Shown here piece after piece: positions 26,226 through 36,194 of a stretch of 64,000 bases of DNA (the stretch's first letter is position 1; the number at the start of each line of letters is the position of its first letter). Source of the stretch: UBA2365 sp964594045 (GTDB lineage Bacteria; Bacteroidota; Bacteroidia; Chitinophagales; Saprospiraceae); contig CAZQKR010000007.1 in NCBI GenBank assembly GCA_964594045.1, positions 62,001 to 126,000 of the forward strand, read 5' to 3'. The notes beneath the pieces are model-generated. The model did no database searches. It was not told where the DNA came from and saw only the letters and a program-made list of their open reading frames with translations. Both the position numbers and the translations under genes were made by a program.

Positions 26226-27977
26226 TCAGGGATGACAAATAATTTTTGCTGCCATCAATCCGGAATTGCTTTTAACCGCCAGAAAATAAAATCCAGGTTG
26301 CAAAATTGGATAGATGACATTTTCTCCGGTGATCAATTCTCCGGAATAGACTGATCGACCATTTGGCAGAATGATTTGAAAATGACATTCGCTTAAGGTA
26401 TCGGGAATTTCAATCGTAAACCGGGAATTAAAAATAGTTGGGTAAACTTTAATGTTTTCTGACCACTCAGGCAATTTTGTCTCTGTTGTATTTTTCACAG
26501 TGATCAGGGTAATGGAAAAAGGTTTGATCTCCAGAGATCCGTTCAGGATAAAATTCTGTTCACTGACATTTTTCCCTTCATAGACATTTGAGATATAGGG
26601 CGTTTCAGAATGAAGAATGTTCACTTGTTTAGAACCCTCAAAAGTAAACAGATCATCCAGGCTGATCCCGGTGAAAGTCTGGGAAGAAATGTTGAGGAGG
26701 AACACGGACTCTTCCTTGTTGTTCCAACATTTAAATCCGTGCAGAGCACCTATATTTCCGCTTAGTAATGGATTGCCCTGGAATTTTATATGTCTTAACT
26801 TTGATTTTCCGTTTGTTCCTTTAGCCATTAAGCCCAGAGCCAGACCGGAAGGACCTTTTTTCATGTGATCTTTATTGATCACATCCGGATCTCTGGTAAT
26901 ATGATGATAAAAAAGTCTGTTTATCTTATTGCCAAGCTTTATCCATCCTGTTGTCATAGCCACTGCCCTTAAGCCTGATGCCCAGGTACCTTCAGCATTG
27001 AGTTTTGTGGCACCATACTCGGTTAACCATAAAGGATATTGATCCGGCACTAAATGATAATCGGAAATATGCTCTTCCACATATTTAAACCCCTCAATGA
27101 TGGCATTTTGTGCAGAGGCAACAGTAGTTACCATTGCAGGATCACCATAATCTTCGTTGATGTAGTGGTGTTGCACCACACCGTTAACCATTCCTGCAAA
27201 AACGGGGTCTGAATTAAGGGCGTTAAAAATAGTTTCATTCCAGTAATCCCTGCCTGAAGTACCGCCTTTTGTAGTGCAAAGCAAAATCTTTAATTCCGGA
27301 TAAACGGCTTTTATTGCCTGGCAGATCTTTTTTGCATGATTGATATAAAATACGGGATCACCGGCATATATAGCGGCATGTTCATTGGAAAAATATAATT
27401 CATTTCCCAGCTCAACGGCTTCGGGGAATCGGTTTAAATCCCTGAACTTTTCTAAGGCTTCAAGCATGTCAACGATTTTAAGTTGTAGCGTATTGTCGCT
27501 TTTGAGTACAGTTTCGGGAGCATCAAGGGCAATTCCTGTTGCGGGAGTTGGTCTGGCCATATTGACCACATAAACGATCTCTACAGAATCCGGCAACCCT
27601 GAAATAAAAGTTTCCAAAGTTATAATGTACTGAGCATCCTTTCCGCTTCCCGCAATGAATGTTCCTGTTCGCCAATCCCAGTAATTGGCCTGTGTGCCTG
27701 CGGGATATCGAACCATTCCGGGATAAAGCTGTTCAACAATGTCAAGAAAGTCGCTATTTTCCCATGAAGGACCTTCTGTGGATCTTCCGTTATAGCCGAT
27801 TAATTTCGGAGAAATATTTCGTTCCGTTGTTTCCAGGGAAACAGTGACCTGGCTTTTTGATGGTAACGCCAGGAACAGGAAAAAAATGCAAAAAAACAGA
27901 ATACTTTTTTTCGTACCCTCAAATTTGACAGGTATAAAAAGTCCGGTCGTACTCATTTCCATAAGCCAATGTTTCAT
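26226..27977 (-). CDS. secreted clan-A glycoside hydrolase-like protein with T9SS domain
   Basis: A 583-residue exported protein. A hydrophobic signal lies near residues 25-40 (ends PSKSQ), so the start may be the ATG at 27956 or the one at 27977. The catalytic (beta/alpha)8 domain resembles alpha-L-arabinofuranosidase/GH-A enzymes: EAVELGNELYF contains the acid/base Glu193 and PLWLTEYG the nucleophile Glu320, with the spacing expected of retaining enzymes. A beta-sandwich follows. The last ~80 residues (KVYPTIFNSRFTIEI to MAAKI) are a T9SS C-terminal domain in which the usual YPNP is replaced by YPTI. The substrate is not determined from sequence; plant or microbial polysaccharide is likely. 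Confidence 0.78.
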   Translation of the reverse strand: MKHWLMEMSTTGLFIPVKFEGTKKSILFFCIFFLFLALPSKSQVTVSLETTERNISPKLIGYNGRSTEGPSWENSDFLDIVEQLYPGMVRYPAGTQANYWDWRTGTFIAGSGKDAQYIITLETFISGLPDSVEIVYVVNMARPTPATGIALDAPETVLKSDNTLQLKIVDMLEALEKFRDLNRFPEAVELGNELYFSNEHAAIYAGDPVFYINHAKKICQAIKAVYPELKILLCTTKGGTSGRDYWNETIFNALNSDPVFAGMVNGVVQHHYINEDYGDPAMVTTVASAQNAIIEGFKYVEEHISDYHLVPDQYPLWLTEYGATKLNAEGTWASGLRAVAMTTGWIKLGNKINRLFYHHITRDPDVINKDHMKKGPSGLALGLMAKGTNGKSKLRHIKFQGNPLLSGNIGALHGFKCWNNKEESVFLLNISSQTFTGISLDDLFTFEGSKQVNILHSETPYISNVYEGKNVSEQNFILNGSLEIKPFSITLITVKNTTETKLPEWSENIKVYPTIFNSRFTIEIPDTLSECHFQIILPNGRSVYSGELITGENVIYPILQPGFYFLAVKSNSGLMAAKIICHP

Positions 27978-28114
27978 AAGTTGGATACAAAACTATCATG
28001 AGTAAGGATTGCCTGATAAAACTTGACTGTTTTTAGTCAATAAGTGGTAATGAAATGTCAGATTCTTAACTTCCGGGAGGAAATAACTTTGTTCAATCTG
28101 GTTTCATTAATTGG

Positions 28115-29236
28115 CTACATGCTATCCAACACCAGGAAAACTTCCATTTTTTTACCATTACGATCGATCGTTAGTTTTACTTTATCTCCGGGTTTGTATT
28201 TTTCAAGACCGAGGATCAAATCCAGGTTTTCCTTGATTCTGGTATCGCCCAGACCAACGATCAGGTCTCCTCTCTTGTTGCGCTGAGTGGGCAACAAGCC
28301 GGCTTTTTCGGCAGGTGAACCCGGCACAACATTCATGATCAATACACCTTCCAGGCCCATACCGTCGGTATATTGGTTGGAAACCATCTCAATACCGATC
28401 CTCGGACGTTTGATCTTGCCGTACCGGATAATGTCAGGGACTACCCAATTGACCACATCGACCGGAATGGAAAACCCTATACCTGCATACGCACCGGAAG
28501 GGCTGTAAATGGCGGTATTCACACCGATCAGCTGGCCTGATGAATTCAGAAGAGGACCGCCGCTGTTGCCCGGATTGATCGCAGCATCAGTCTGGATCAC
28601 ATCCCTGATAGGAATTTGTGACTGAGACTGGATTTCACGGCCCAAAGCACTGATCACACCGGTTGTAAGCGTTTGGTCCAGCCCAAACGGATTGCCGATG
28701 GCCAAAACGGTCTGTCCTACTTTCAGATTGGCAGAATTACCAACCGGAATCGGTTTCAGGGCGGATGTAGGTGCATTGATCCTGAGCACGGCAAGATCCT
28801 TTTCCGGGGCAGCGCCCACAACAGATGCCTCGTAACTCGAGTTGTCGGACAGGGTGACCAAAGCCTTGTTGGCCCCTTCAATCACGTGGTAGTTGGTTAC
28901 AATATGGCCTTTTTTATCCCAGATGAACCCGGAACCGGTTCCTCCGGGGATCTCAAAAACATCCCTTGACCAGAAATCTCTTTTCAATGCGGTTGTGGTG
29001 ATAAACGTCACAGATGGCGCAGCTTCTTCAAACAATCGTATGGTCAGGGCTTCATTTTTGTCGGATAAGACATCCGCAACAGGAATCTCATTTTTTGCTG
29101 CATCAACCACATCTTCACGGGTAGATTTTTCTCCGGGAAGCTGAAGATCCAATTTATTGTTCAGGTTGTAGATCATTCCTCCGGCAAAACCCAGCAGCAG
29201 AACGAGTATGATGATCACAGCGTTTTTCAGGTTCAT
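28115..29236 (-). CDS. DegQ/HtrA-type trypsin-like serine protease with one PDZ domain
   Basis: A 373-residue membrane-anchored periplasmic quality-control protease. The N-terminal hydrophobic segment (residues 6-25) is followed by the protease domain with the triad His117 (NYHVIEG), Asp147 (EKDLAVLRI) and Ser225 (NPGNSGGPL). A single PDZ domain occupies about 270-365 (GVLIMNVVPGSPAEKAGLLP). It thus resembles DegS/HtrA more than the two-PDZ DegP. It lies 36 bp downstream of rlmN on the same strand and is probably read from the same transcript. Confidence 0.93.
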   Translation of the reverse strand: MNLKNAVIIILVLLLGFAGGMIYNLNNKLDLQLPGEKSTREDVVDAAKNEIPVADVLSDKNEALTIRLFEEAAPSVTFITTTALKRDFWSRDVFEIPGGTGSGFIWDKKGHIVTNYHVIEGANKALVTLSDNSSYEASVVGAAPEKDLAVLRINAPTSALKPIPVGNSANLKVGQTVLAIGNPFGLDQTLTTGVISALGREIQSQSQIPIRDVIQTDAAINPGNSGGPLLNSSGQLIGVNTAIYSPSGAYAGIGFSIPVDVVNWVVPDIIRYGKIKRPRIGIEMVSNQYTDGMGLEGVLIMNVVPGSPAEKAGLLPTQRNKRGDLIVGLGDTRIKENLDLILGLEKYKPGDKVKLTIDRNGKKMEVFLVLDSM

Positions 29237-29272
29237 ATCAATTACATTTTAATGATATTATTCAACAATGTA

Positions 29273-30337
29273 TCAGGTTTCATTGGATTTGTTGGCCAGT
29301 TGCCCGCAGGCTGCATCGATATCTTTTCCCCGGCTTCTTCTCACCGTTGCCAGCACGTTGTGATCGGTCAGATAGCGCGCAAAGGCATCAATTCGGTCTT
29401 CAGTGGATTTGCTGTATTCGACACCTTCCACCGGGTTGTATTCAATAATGTTGACCTTAACCGGAAATCTTTTGCATAGCCGGGTCAGGTTCTGTGCATC
29501 TTTCATCGTATCATTGAAGCCATTGAACGCAATGTACTCAAAACTGATCTTGCCTTTGGTTCTGGTATAAAATGATTCCAATGCCGTCATCAATACATCC
29601 AGATTATTGCTTTCGTTGATGGGCATGATCTTGTTGCGTTTTTCATCATCGGCAGCATGCAATGAGAGGGCCAGGTTGAATCTCACATCGTCTTCAGCGA
29701 GTTTGTGGATGAGTTTGGCAATGCCCACCGTACTCAGCGTGATCCTCTTCGGGGACCAGCCGTATCCTTCCGGCGATGTGATCTTATCGATGGCTCTGAG
29801 CACATTTTTGTAATTGAGTAAGGGTTCTCCCATACCCATGAAAACAATATTGGTAAGCGGGTGGAAAAAAACAGATTCGCACTGCTGGTTGACCAAATGA
29901 AACTGCTCAAAAATCTCATACGCTTCCAGGTTGCGGCTGTATCCGAGTTTTCCCGTGGCGCAAAATGCACATTTCAGGCTGCATCCGACCTGTGAGGATA
30001 CGCAAACGGTATATCTGGTCTCATCAACAACAGGAATGAGTACGGATTCTATCTTTTTGTCATCGAAAAGTTTCCAGCGGGTTTTGATGGTGCCGTCCTT
30101 ACTGTATTGGACTTCATCCTGTTCGATGCTGTTGAATTGGTAAGTGCCGGTCAACTGTTCCCTGAGCGTATTGGAAAGATTGGTCATTTCGGCAAAGTTG
30201 TTGACACCTTTTTGCCATAACCACTGATGAACCTGGCGGGCACGGAAGGCGGGTTGCCCGAAAGCCTGCATTACATTCACCAATTCTTCATCAGTTAGCT
30301 GCCGGATATCCAGGTTAGAATGTTGTTGGTTCATCAA
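29273..30337 (-). CDS. rlmN: dual-specificity 23S rRNA/tRNA (adenine-C2)-methyltransferase
   Basis: Radical-SAM enzyme that methylates C2 of A2503 in 23S rRNA and A37 of some tRNAs. The cluster motif C-x3-C-x2-C is Cys119, Cys123 and Cys126 (CSLKCAFC); NIVFMGMGEPLLNY and RITLSTVGIAK are typical. The resolving Cys of the mechanism is near the C-terminus (DIDAACGQL). A length of 354 residues is normal. First gene of a likely two-gene unit with the HtrA protease. The preceding TAnnTTTG-type box on the minus strand at 30474-30481 may be its promoter. Confidence 0.97.
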   Translation of the reverse strand: MMNQQHSNLDIRQLTDEELVNVMQAFGQPAFRARQVHQWLWQKGVNNFAEMTNLSNTLREQLTGTYQFNSIEQDEVQYSKDGTIKTRWKLFDDKKIESVLIPVVDETRYTVCVSSQVGCSLKCAFCATGKLGYSRNLEAYEIFEQFHLVNQQCESVFFHPLTNIVFMGMGEPLLNYKNVLRAIDKITSPEGYGWSPKRITLSTVGIAKLIHKLAEDDVRFNLALSLHAADDEKRNKIMPINESNNLDVLMTALESFYTRTKGKISFEYIAFNGFNDTMKDAQNLTRLCKRFPVKVNIIEYNPVEGVEYSKSTEDRIDAFARYLTDHNVLATVRRSRGKDIDAACGQLANKSNET

Positions 30338-30473
30338 TTGTTATTTAATTTGACGCTCTTGTCCGGATGATCATCTTCCATCGTAAACACTCAGGTTTAA
30401 ATCATGCATCAGGATTTTAATAATTTTAAATGGCCGTAGTTTTAATAAAACAGTTTTATCGCTTTTCAGTCTG

Positions 30474-30481
30474 CAAATTTA
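30474..30481 (-). promoter_or_regulatory. possible -7 box for rlmN
   Basis: CAAATTTA on the plus strand reads TAAATTTG on the minus strand, a match to TAnnTTTG. It is 137 bp before the start codon and no -33 partner is at the right distance, so support is modest. Confidence 0.3.
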
Positions 30482-30588
30482 ATGTGTCCGTGAAAATATT
30501 TCTTTAATTTCAAACACTTGAGCTTATTAAAAAGTTATTAACGATGAAATGTTTATTTGAATTCAATTTTTTAAAATAAAAATCAAAA

Positions 30589-31155
30589 ATGGCACTGACT
30601 GAATCAAACATGTTGCAATTAGGTACAAAAGCTCCGGATTTTAAGCTTGTGGATACGCTCAGCGGAGAGCAAAGGTCATTTCAGGAGATCAAAGGCAGTT
30701 TAGCCACAGTAGTGATGTTCATCTGCAATCATTGTCCCTATGTCATTCATGTCAACAGGCAAATAGTAGATCTGGCAAATGATTACCTCCCGAAAGGGGT
30801 TGGATTTGCAGCGATCAGCTCCAATGATGTGGATAATTATCCTCAGGACAGACCTGAGATCATGACGGTTGTCGGTAAGGCGCTCAAATTTCCATTTCCA
30901 TATCTTTTCGATGAAGATCAGCAGGTTGCAAAGGCGTATGATGCTGCCTGCACTCCGGATTTTTATCTGTTTGACGGGGAAGACAAGCTGGTTTATCGCG
31001 GAAGGCTCGATGAAAACAGACCCTCCGGTGGCAGGGAACCGGACGGAAAAGAACTCAGGGCTGCCATCGATGCTGTTCTGGAAGGGAAAGCTGTTTCAAG
31101 CCTGCAATATCCGAGTGCCGGATGTAACATTAAATGGAAGAAACAAGATCAGTAA
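30589..31155 (+). CDS. thioredoxin-fold protein (AhpC/TSA-like)
   Basis: A 188-residue cytoplasmic redoxin. GTKAPDFKLVDTLSGEQRSF opens the AhpC/TSA fold. The redox motif is FICNHCPYV (Cys46-x-x-Cys49), and the cis-Pro block is ACTPDFYLFD (about 121-130). VYRGRLDENRP and SAGCNIKWK near the end are typical of this uncharacterised family, common in many bacteria, often described as thioredoxin family protein. The gene has no close partner; it faces gpmI, and a shared terminator lies between the two. Confidence 0.88.
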   Translation: MALTESNMLQLGTKAPDFKLVDTLSGEQRSFQEIKGSLATVVMFICNHCPYVIHVNRQIVDLANDYLPKGVGFAAISSNDVDNYPQDRPEIMTVVGKALKFPFPYLFDEDQQVAKAYDAACTPDFYLFDGEDKLVYRGRLDENRPSGGREPDGKELRAAIDAVLEGKAVSSLQYPSAGCNIKWKKQDQ

Positions 31156-31177
31156 TGAATATTGGTTGATTATGAAT

Positions 31178-31219
31178 AAAATCTCCCGGCTGGATCAAGT
31201 GTATAAGCCGGGAGATTTT
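31178..31219. terminator. bidirectional terminator between the thioredoxin-like gene and gpmI
   Basis: A 14-bp perfect stem (AAAATCTCCCGGCT / AGCCGGGAGATTTT) with a 14-nt loop sits between two convergent genes. The A run on one side and T run on the other allow termination in both directions. Confidence 0.9.
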
Positions 31220-31238
31220 GATTTGGGTAGTATCGGAA

Positions 31239-32777
31239 TTATAAAGGTGAAATGAGATTTTTCCCGGTCATGATCTCCGGTTGTGGAATCTCCATCAGGT
31301 AAAGTATAGTCGGTGCAACATCAGCCAGTTTGCCTTCTGAAACTTTGAATCCGCGGGTATTCGCTCCGACCCAGATCACCGGCACCGGGCTTAACGAGTG
31401 TGCGGTATTGACACTGCCATCCGGATTGCGCATCACATCTGAGTTACCATGATCGGCGATGATGATCACGTCATAATCCTGTTGAGCAGCCTGTTCCAAA
31501 AGCCGCTTCAGGCTGATATCCACAGTTTCTGCTGCGGTGATGGCCGCTTCAAAAACCCCGGTATGACCCACCATATCCGAGTTGGCAAAATTGAGACAAA
31601 TAAAATCAGGGGCTGAGTTTTTCATCTCTTCAATCGCAGCATCAGCGACTTCGGGAGCGCTCATTTCAGGTTTGAGGTCGTAAGTGGCCACTTTTGGGGA
31701 GGGGATCATGATCCTTTTTTCATTAGGGAAGGTTTGTTCGCGGCCTCCGTTGAAGAAAAAGGTAACGTGCGGATATTTTTCCGTTTCAGCGATGCGCAAT
31801 TGGCTTTTTCCGGCACCGGCAAGCAATTCCCCCAGGGTCTGATCCAGATTGTCCTTATCGTAAACGATATGTATGTTTTGGTAGGACTCATCATAGGGTG
31901 TCATGGTGATGTAGTGCAATGGCAGGGTATGCATATCAAAATCAGGCATATCCTGCTGTGTCAGCACAGTCGTCACTTCCCGGGGTCTGTCCGATCTGAA
32001 GTTGTAGAAAAACACCACATCGTGCGCTTCAATCCGGGCAACGGGTTTTTGGTCCGGATCAACCATCACAATGGGTTCGATGAACTCATCCGTAATGCCT
32101 TTATCATACGATTGTTGCATACTTTGCTGGATATCATAAGATTGATGGCCAATTCCCCTGACCAGTAAATCCCAGGCTTTCTTTACCCTTTCCCATCGTT
32201 TATCGCGATCCATGGCATAATACCGGCCAACCAGACTGGCTAATCTGACATTTTTCAAAGTACTTATGTGATTTTGCACGTTGCGGATAAACCCTATTCC
32301 GCTTTCCGGATCCGTGTCTCTTCCGTCTGTAAAGGCATGGATGTAAACTCCAGGGACTCCTGCTTCCGAGAAAATGGTGCAAAGTGCCTTTAAATGTTCA
32401 ATATGGCTGTGTACACCACCATCCGAGACCAGACCCAAGAGGTGTATGGGTTTATTGTTGTTTTTGGCATAGTCGATCCCTTCAGCAATTGCAGGTTTGT
32501 TTCTCAGTTCATCATGCTCAATATCCAGGTTGATCTTGACCAGATCCTGATAAACGATCCTGCCGGCACCGATATTCATGTGGCCAACTTCCGAATTGCC
32601 CATCTGTCCGTCCGGCAATCCGACATGCAGGCCAAAAGTATTGAGCGTGGCATTTGGATATTGGGCTAAAAGGCTGTCCATGAAGGGTGTTTTGGCATTG
32701 GCAATGGCACTGTTGGATGGAACCGGACCAATTCCCCAGCCATCGAGTATGGTCAAAAGTATTTTTTTATTGTTCAT
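31239..32777 (-). CDS. gpmI: 2,3-bisphosphoglycerate-independent phosphoglycerate mutase
   Basis: Interconverts 3- and 2-phosphoglycerate in glycolysis. The Mn-binding Asp12 lies in ILDGWGIG and the phospho-acceptor Ser62 in GQMGNSEVGH. HAFTDGRDTDP (about 123-133), FYNFRSDR (about 260) and the metal-binding block IIADHGNSDVM (about 441) are all present. At 512 residues it is full length. Stands alone on this strand, with a probable own promoter box at 32872. Confidence 0.97.
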   Translation of the reverse strand: MNNKKILLTILDGWGIGPVPSNSAIANAKTPFMDSLLAQYPNATLNTFGLHVGLPDGQMGNSEVGHMNIGAGRIVYQDLVKINLDIEHDELRNKPAIAEGIDYAKNNNKPIHLLGLVSDGGVHSHIEHLKALCTIFSEAGVPGVYIHAFTDGRDTDPESGIGFIRNVQNHISTLKNVRLASLVGRYYAMDRDKRWERVKKAWDLLVRGIGHQSYDIQQSMQQSYDKGITDEFIEPIVMVDPDQKPVARIEAHDVVFFYNFRSDRPREVTTVLTQQDMPDFDMHTLPLHYITMTPYDESYQNIHIVYDKDNLDQTLGELLAGAGKSQLRIAETEKYPHVTFFFNGGREQTFPNEKRIMIPSPKVATYDLKPEMSAPEVADAAIEEMKNSAPDFICLNFANSDMVGHTGVFEAAITAAETVDISLKRLLEQAAQQDYDVIIIADHGNSDVMRNPDGSVNTAHSLSPVPVIWVGANTRGFKVSEGKLADVAPTILYLMEIPQPEIMTGKNLISPL

Positions 32778-32871
32778 TTTATGGTTTTGTATGTTTTACA
32801 AAGCACAATCAAGTTTTAAATTAACACTCCTGTTGTACTTTCTGTTTTGAATTTTCGTTATCAAAAAAATG

Positions 32872-32879
32872 CAAACTTA
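32872..32879 (-). promoter_or_regulatory. probable -7 box for gpmI
   Basis: TAAGTTTG on the minus strand matches TAnnTTTG, about 95 bp upstream of the gpmI ATG. No -33 partner found. Confidence 0.35.
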
Positions 32880-32990
32880 AAGTTTTGTGGTGGTTTTGAG
32901 TACGTTCAGCAGGAAAAAGTCCTATCATTGTCTGCAATTTGTTGATGAGATTTTTTTTGAATGGATATCAGTTAGGAATAAATTAATAAA

Positions 32991-33374
32991 ATGGGGAAGT
33001 ACGCAATTTTTTTAACATTTTATTTCTTAAACGGAGGCTTATCAGCGCAAAGTCAGAATAAAATTTTTGAGTATATATTGAGTGAAAACTACGAAGCAAT
33101 TCAGCAAAGTTTTACTCAACAGGTCGATGTGTGTATTTTATCTTATGAGGCCATGCTTGGGAAAAATGAAGCGGTGGCCAGGCTGAAAGATTTTTTTACC
33201 AAAAATAAGCCTGTTCAGTATACGGTCAGGCACAAAGGCAGTTCACGTGCAAATTTGTCATCCTACATCGTTTCAGACATGTATACCCAGAATGGTGTTT
33301 TTCGATTGTTTCTGTTTTTAACTGAAAACAACGGCAGTATCAGGGTCAGCGAATTCAGGATCGAGAAAGCCTGA
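32991..33374 (+). CDS. DUF4783 domain-containing protein
   Basis: A 127-residue exported protein. A signal peptide (about residues 1-20, ending GLSAQ) is followed by the small alpha+beta domain of DUF4783, an NTF2-like fold common in Bacteroidota: FEYILSENYEAIQQSFTQQVDV and KNEAVARLKDFFTKNKP. Function unknown, probably periplasmic. The conserved context in other species is not visible here; the next gene is a regulator 248 bp away. Confidence 0.8.
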   Translation: MGKYAIFLTFYFLNGGLSAQSQNKIFEYILSENYEAIQQSFTQQVDVCILSYEAMLGKNEAVARLKDFFTKNKPVQYTVRHKGSSRANLSSYIVSDMYTQNGVFRLFLFLTENNGSIRVSEFRIEKA

Positions 33375-33622
33375 GCCAACATTATAGGAAAAGTTACAAA
33401 AGCATCAAAAGCAATTTTTTTTTCTGACATGTAAATCTTTTTTACAAAGAAGTTGGTTAAAATATTTTAATATTATAAAAAATTGCCATATTTGTCCTGC
33501 ATACTCGTCATTTGGCCAGAGTATTCAACCTTATGAATTCCCAAAATACAGATTTAAAAGTTGAGATAAATGTCTTGACAGGTATGATCTGCAAGGCACA
33601 TTAATTTTAAAAACGAGTAGAT

Positions 33623-34639
33623 ATGAAATACCAGCACATTGTTTTTGAAAAGATCAAGAACAGGATTTCCGACCCGAAAGAACTGGTTGACCGGGTGATG
33701 AGCATATTAAATCTGAGCAAGTCTGCCGTATATAAAAGGGTAAGGGGAGAATCACTTTTAACCCTGGAAGAACTGGCTGATCTGATGCGGGAATTCGATT
33801 TGAGTTACGATGAAATCGTTTTCAAAGAAAAGGAGAAGATCGGTTTTGTTTTTCCCTATAAAAATCTGGAGATCAGGAATTTTTTTGATTATGTAGGCCC
33901 TCTGAAGGATTTTGTGCTCAAAGCCAGGGACATTCCCGGACTCACGGTACATTATGCCATAAACGAGTTTCCGTTTTTTTTCTATTTCCACGATAAGGAC
34001 CTGACGCACTTCAAGTTTTTCACTTTTGCCCAGACAGTATGGAACATTACATCCTACAAGGCTGCGAAATTTTCCCTGGATGAATTCAATGAATGGCCGC
34101 TGATCGAACCGGATATTCAGATCATTCAGAAAGGTTATTACAAGATCCCGAATGTGGAGATTTGGAACAGCGGAGTGTTGCTCAACACGCTCAACCAGAT
34201 AAAATACTTGCTGGAAGCCGGATTTTTTAAGTATCCGGAGGAAGCCCTTGTGCTTTGCGATAAGTTGGACCAGGTGATCCATCACATCAGCCGGATGGCG
34301 GAATCAGGACAGAAATTCCTGATCGGCCAGGATCCCGGTACATCAACGGCCAGATTTGAAATGTATCACAATGAGATCACGCACACGAACAATATCCTGT
34401 TGCTCAAGGCACCTGATTTCAATCAGATTTATTTTGCATATGATAATCCCAACTACATCATCACGGACGAAGACAATATCATCAAATACACCATTGACTG
34501 GTTTGAAACTATAAAAAAAATGGCTCTTCCCATCTCACTGGCAGCGGATAAAAACAGACGATCTTTTTTCTCTCAGATCCATAAACAGATCGAAAATACA
34601 CGCTCACAGATCAGGAACATCATCAGGCTGGAAGACTGA
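33623..34639 (+). CDS. BetR-like helix-turn-helix regulator
   Basis: A 338-residue cytoplasmic protein. Residues about 15-65 form an HTH (LVDRVMSILNLSKSAVYKRVRGESLLTLEELADLMREFDLSYDEIV, read in pieces) with the pattern of XRE/BetR-like N-terminal domains used by a large Bacteroidota regulator group. The remaining 270 residues form a helical ligand or oligomerisation domain of unknown specificity. The gene is alone and faces DUF2851. Confidence 0.75.
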   Translation: MKYQHIVFEKIKNRISDPKELVDRVMSILNLSKSAVYKRVRGESLLTLEELADLMREFDLSYDEIVFKEKEKIGFVFPYKNLEIRNFFDYVGPLKDFVLKARDIPGLTVHYAINEFPFFFYFHDKDLTHFKFFTFAQTVWNITSYKAAKFSLDEFNEWPLIEPDIQIIQKGYYKIPNVEIWNSGVLLNTLNQIKYLLEAGFFKYPEEALVLCDKLDQVIHHISRMAESGQKFLIGQDPGTSTARFEMYHNEITHTNNILLLKAPDFNQIYFAYDNPNYIITDEDNIIKYTIDWFETIKKMALPISLAADKNRRSFFSQIHKQIENTRSQIRNIIRLED

Positions 34640-34665
34640 GATTCAGTAAAAGAAAACTTTTTGTT

Positions 34666-35961
34666 TCAGCCATCTTCTCCCGGATCTTTCCTTTTCATCA
34701 GATGATGGCCGATCGGGCATTCCAGGCATCTTTTACGGCTACAGAAACCGTTTTTCAATTCCAGTAATCCCTGGCTTTCAAAAGCATTTTTGGGGTGAAC
34801 CTGTAATGCTTTCCAGTTTTTGATGATGTGGTTTGATTCCGCCGGAACCTGCTCAAGTAAACCCAGGGCTTCCATTTTCAGCTTTGCATTACCGGTTTTG
34901 ATCCCGTAAACATATTTTATTGCAACGATCACATTGATGATGAGGATATTCAGGAAGTTTTTGCCGGGCAACTTGATTTTTTTGACGCTCTTTTTGTCGA
35001 AAAGATAATGGTCAGACCAATAAATCGCAGGTTCTGCTCCGAAAAACTCATAGATTTCCCTGATGTTCCTTGTATTGATCAGCCTGTTAAAAAAATGCTG
35101 ATTATTGTTCAGTATCGCTGCCAGTTGAGCGATCCTGACGGTAGGAAAATTATCCGGGCGCAATCTCAGAAATTTCCAGGATGCCACCGGAATGGGATGC
35201 AGGCCGTATTTCTTTTGGAGAAAATGATAATCCTTCAGCAGATTTACAGCGTATTCATCCTTGAATTGCGCAATCAGTAAACCGGATTGTCCGAAAAGCA
35301 GAGCCTCAATAAACCCGGGTTGGCACTTCTCCCGGTGTATGATCACCGGAGAAAAGGACCTGGCCAGCATTTCAAAGGCCTCACTATTGACATTGGTCCC
35401 GAAATACCGGAATAGCAAAATCAGCAACACCTGTTCCCAGTGGTTATCATAACGATCCAGCAAATGTTCGATCATCCCCGATTTCCTTTGCAATCTGGTC
35501 ATCATGGATTTTTCGGTCGCCTGGTATATAACCAGTTGCGGTATATCCTTCATTTGCGGAGCACAGGGTATCCAGGAATGCTCGTGTTGAAGCAGCAAAT
35601 AATTTTTCAAATCACCTGTATTGATCCTCTTTCTGAGTTCCAGACACGGAATTTTTGCATCATAACCATCCCGGATAACCCCGTCTTCTTCAAGGACAAC
35701 ATGGAGGATGACGTTGTTGTATGCCGGGTCATCCTGATGATGATGTTTGTACCAATCTGAAGATTTCAAATGAATTTCAACAGAACCTACCCACAAAATG
35801 TCATCTATGGAGATCCGTGCCTGTAAAAAGTCCGGACCTGCATGGGTATTGTGAAATCCTGTTTCATGTACCTCAATGTATTGTCCGTCAGTAGTAAAAA
35901 GCTCACGGAAATCAAATTTCCTGAGTTTCCAAACGTAATGTAAAAAGTCTTCTTTGATCAT
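34666..35961 (-). CDS. DUF2851 family protein
   Basis: A 431-residue cytoplasmic protein. HNTHAGPDFLQARI and WVGSVEIHLKSSDWYKHHH (about residues 36-75) are the family signature: the D, E-x-H pattern suggests a nuclease-like fold, though this is inference. NVILHVVLEEDG follows. The C-terminus has a cluster of cysteines (FCSRKRCLECPIGHH), a possible metal site. Members occur in nearly all Bacteroidota and have no assigned reaction. Overlapping nothing; the stop lies 26 bp from that of the regulator gene. Confidence 0.9.
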   Translation of the reverse strand: MIKEDFLHYVWKLRKFDFRELFTTDGQYIEVHETGFHNTHAGPDFLQARISIDDILWVGSVEIHLKSSDWYKHHHQDDPAYNNVILHVVLEEDGVIRDGYDAKIPCLELRKRINTGDLKNYLLLQHEHSWIPCAPQMKDIPQLVIYQATEKSMMTRLQRKSGMIEHLLDRYDNHWEQVLLILLFRYFGTNVNSEAFEMLARSFSPVIIHREKCQPGFIEALLFGQSGLLIAQFKDEYAVNLLKDYHFLQKKYGLHPIPVASWKFLRLRPDNFPTVRIAQLAAILNNNQHFFNRLINTRNIREIYEFFGAEPAIYWSDHYLFDKKSVKKIKLPGKNFLNILIINVIVAIKYVYGIKTGNAKLKMEALGLLEQVPAESNHIIKNWKALQVHPKNAFESQGLLELKNGFCSRKRCLECPIGHHLMKRKDPGEDG

Positions 35962-36194
35962 TAGGGTGATTTTGGTGAACTAAAGGTTAAAAATACCGCG
36001 TTATATGGAAAAATCCAAATCTCGCTTCAAAAAAATGCGATCTGAATTTTTTTCTCAGGGCCAGTTTTACAGGTATTGAAGGAATTCAGGTGAAAAACAT
36101 GTGATTGCCAGTCTTTCAGAGAATGATGACTTGTTGGGTTGAGCCCGATCCCGTGGAACATGTTCAGGGTAAAAAGCCGAGAAATAATATTCAG

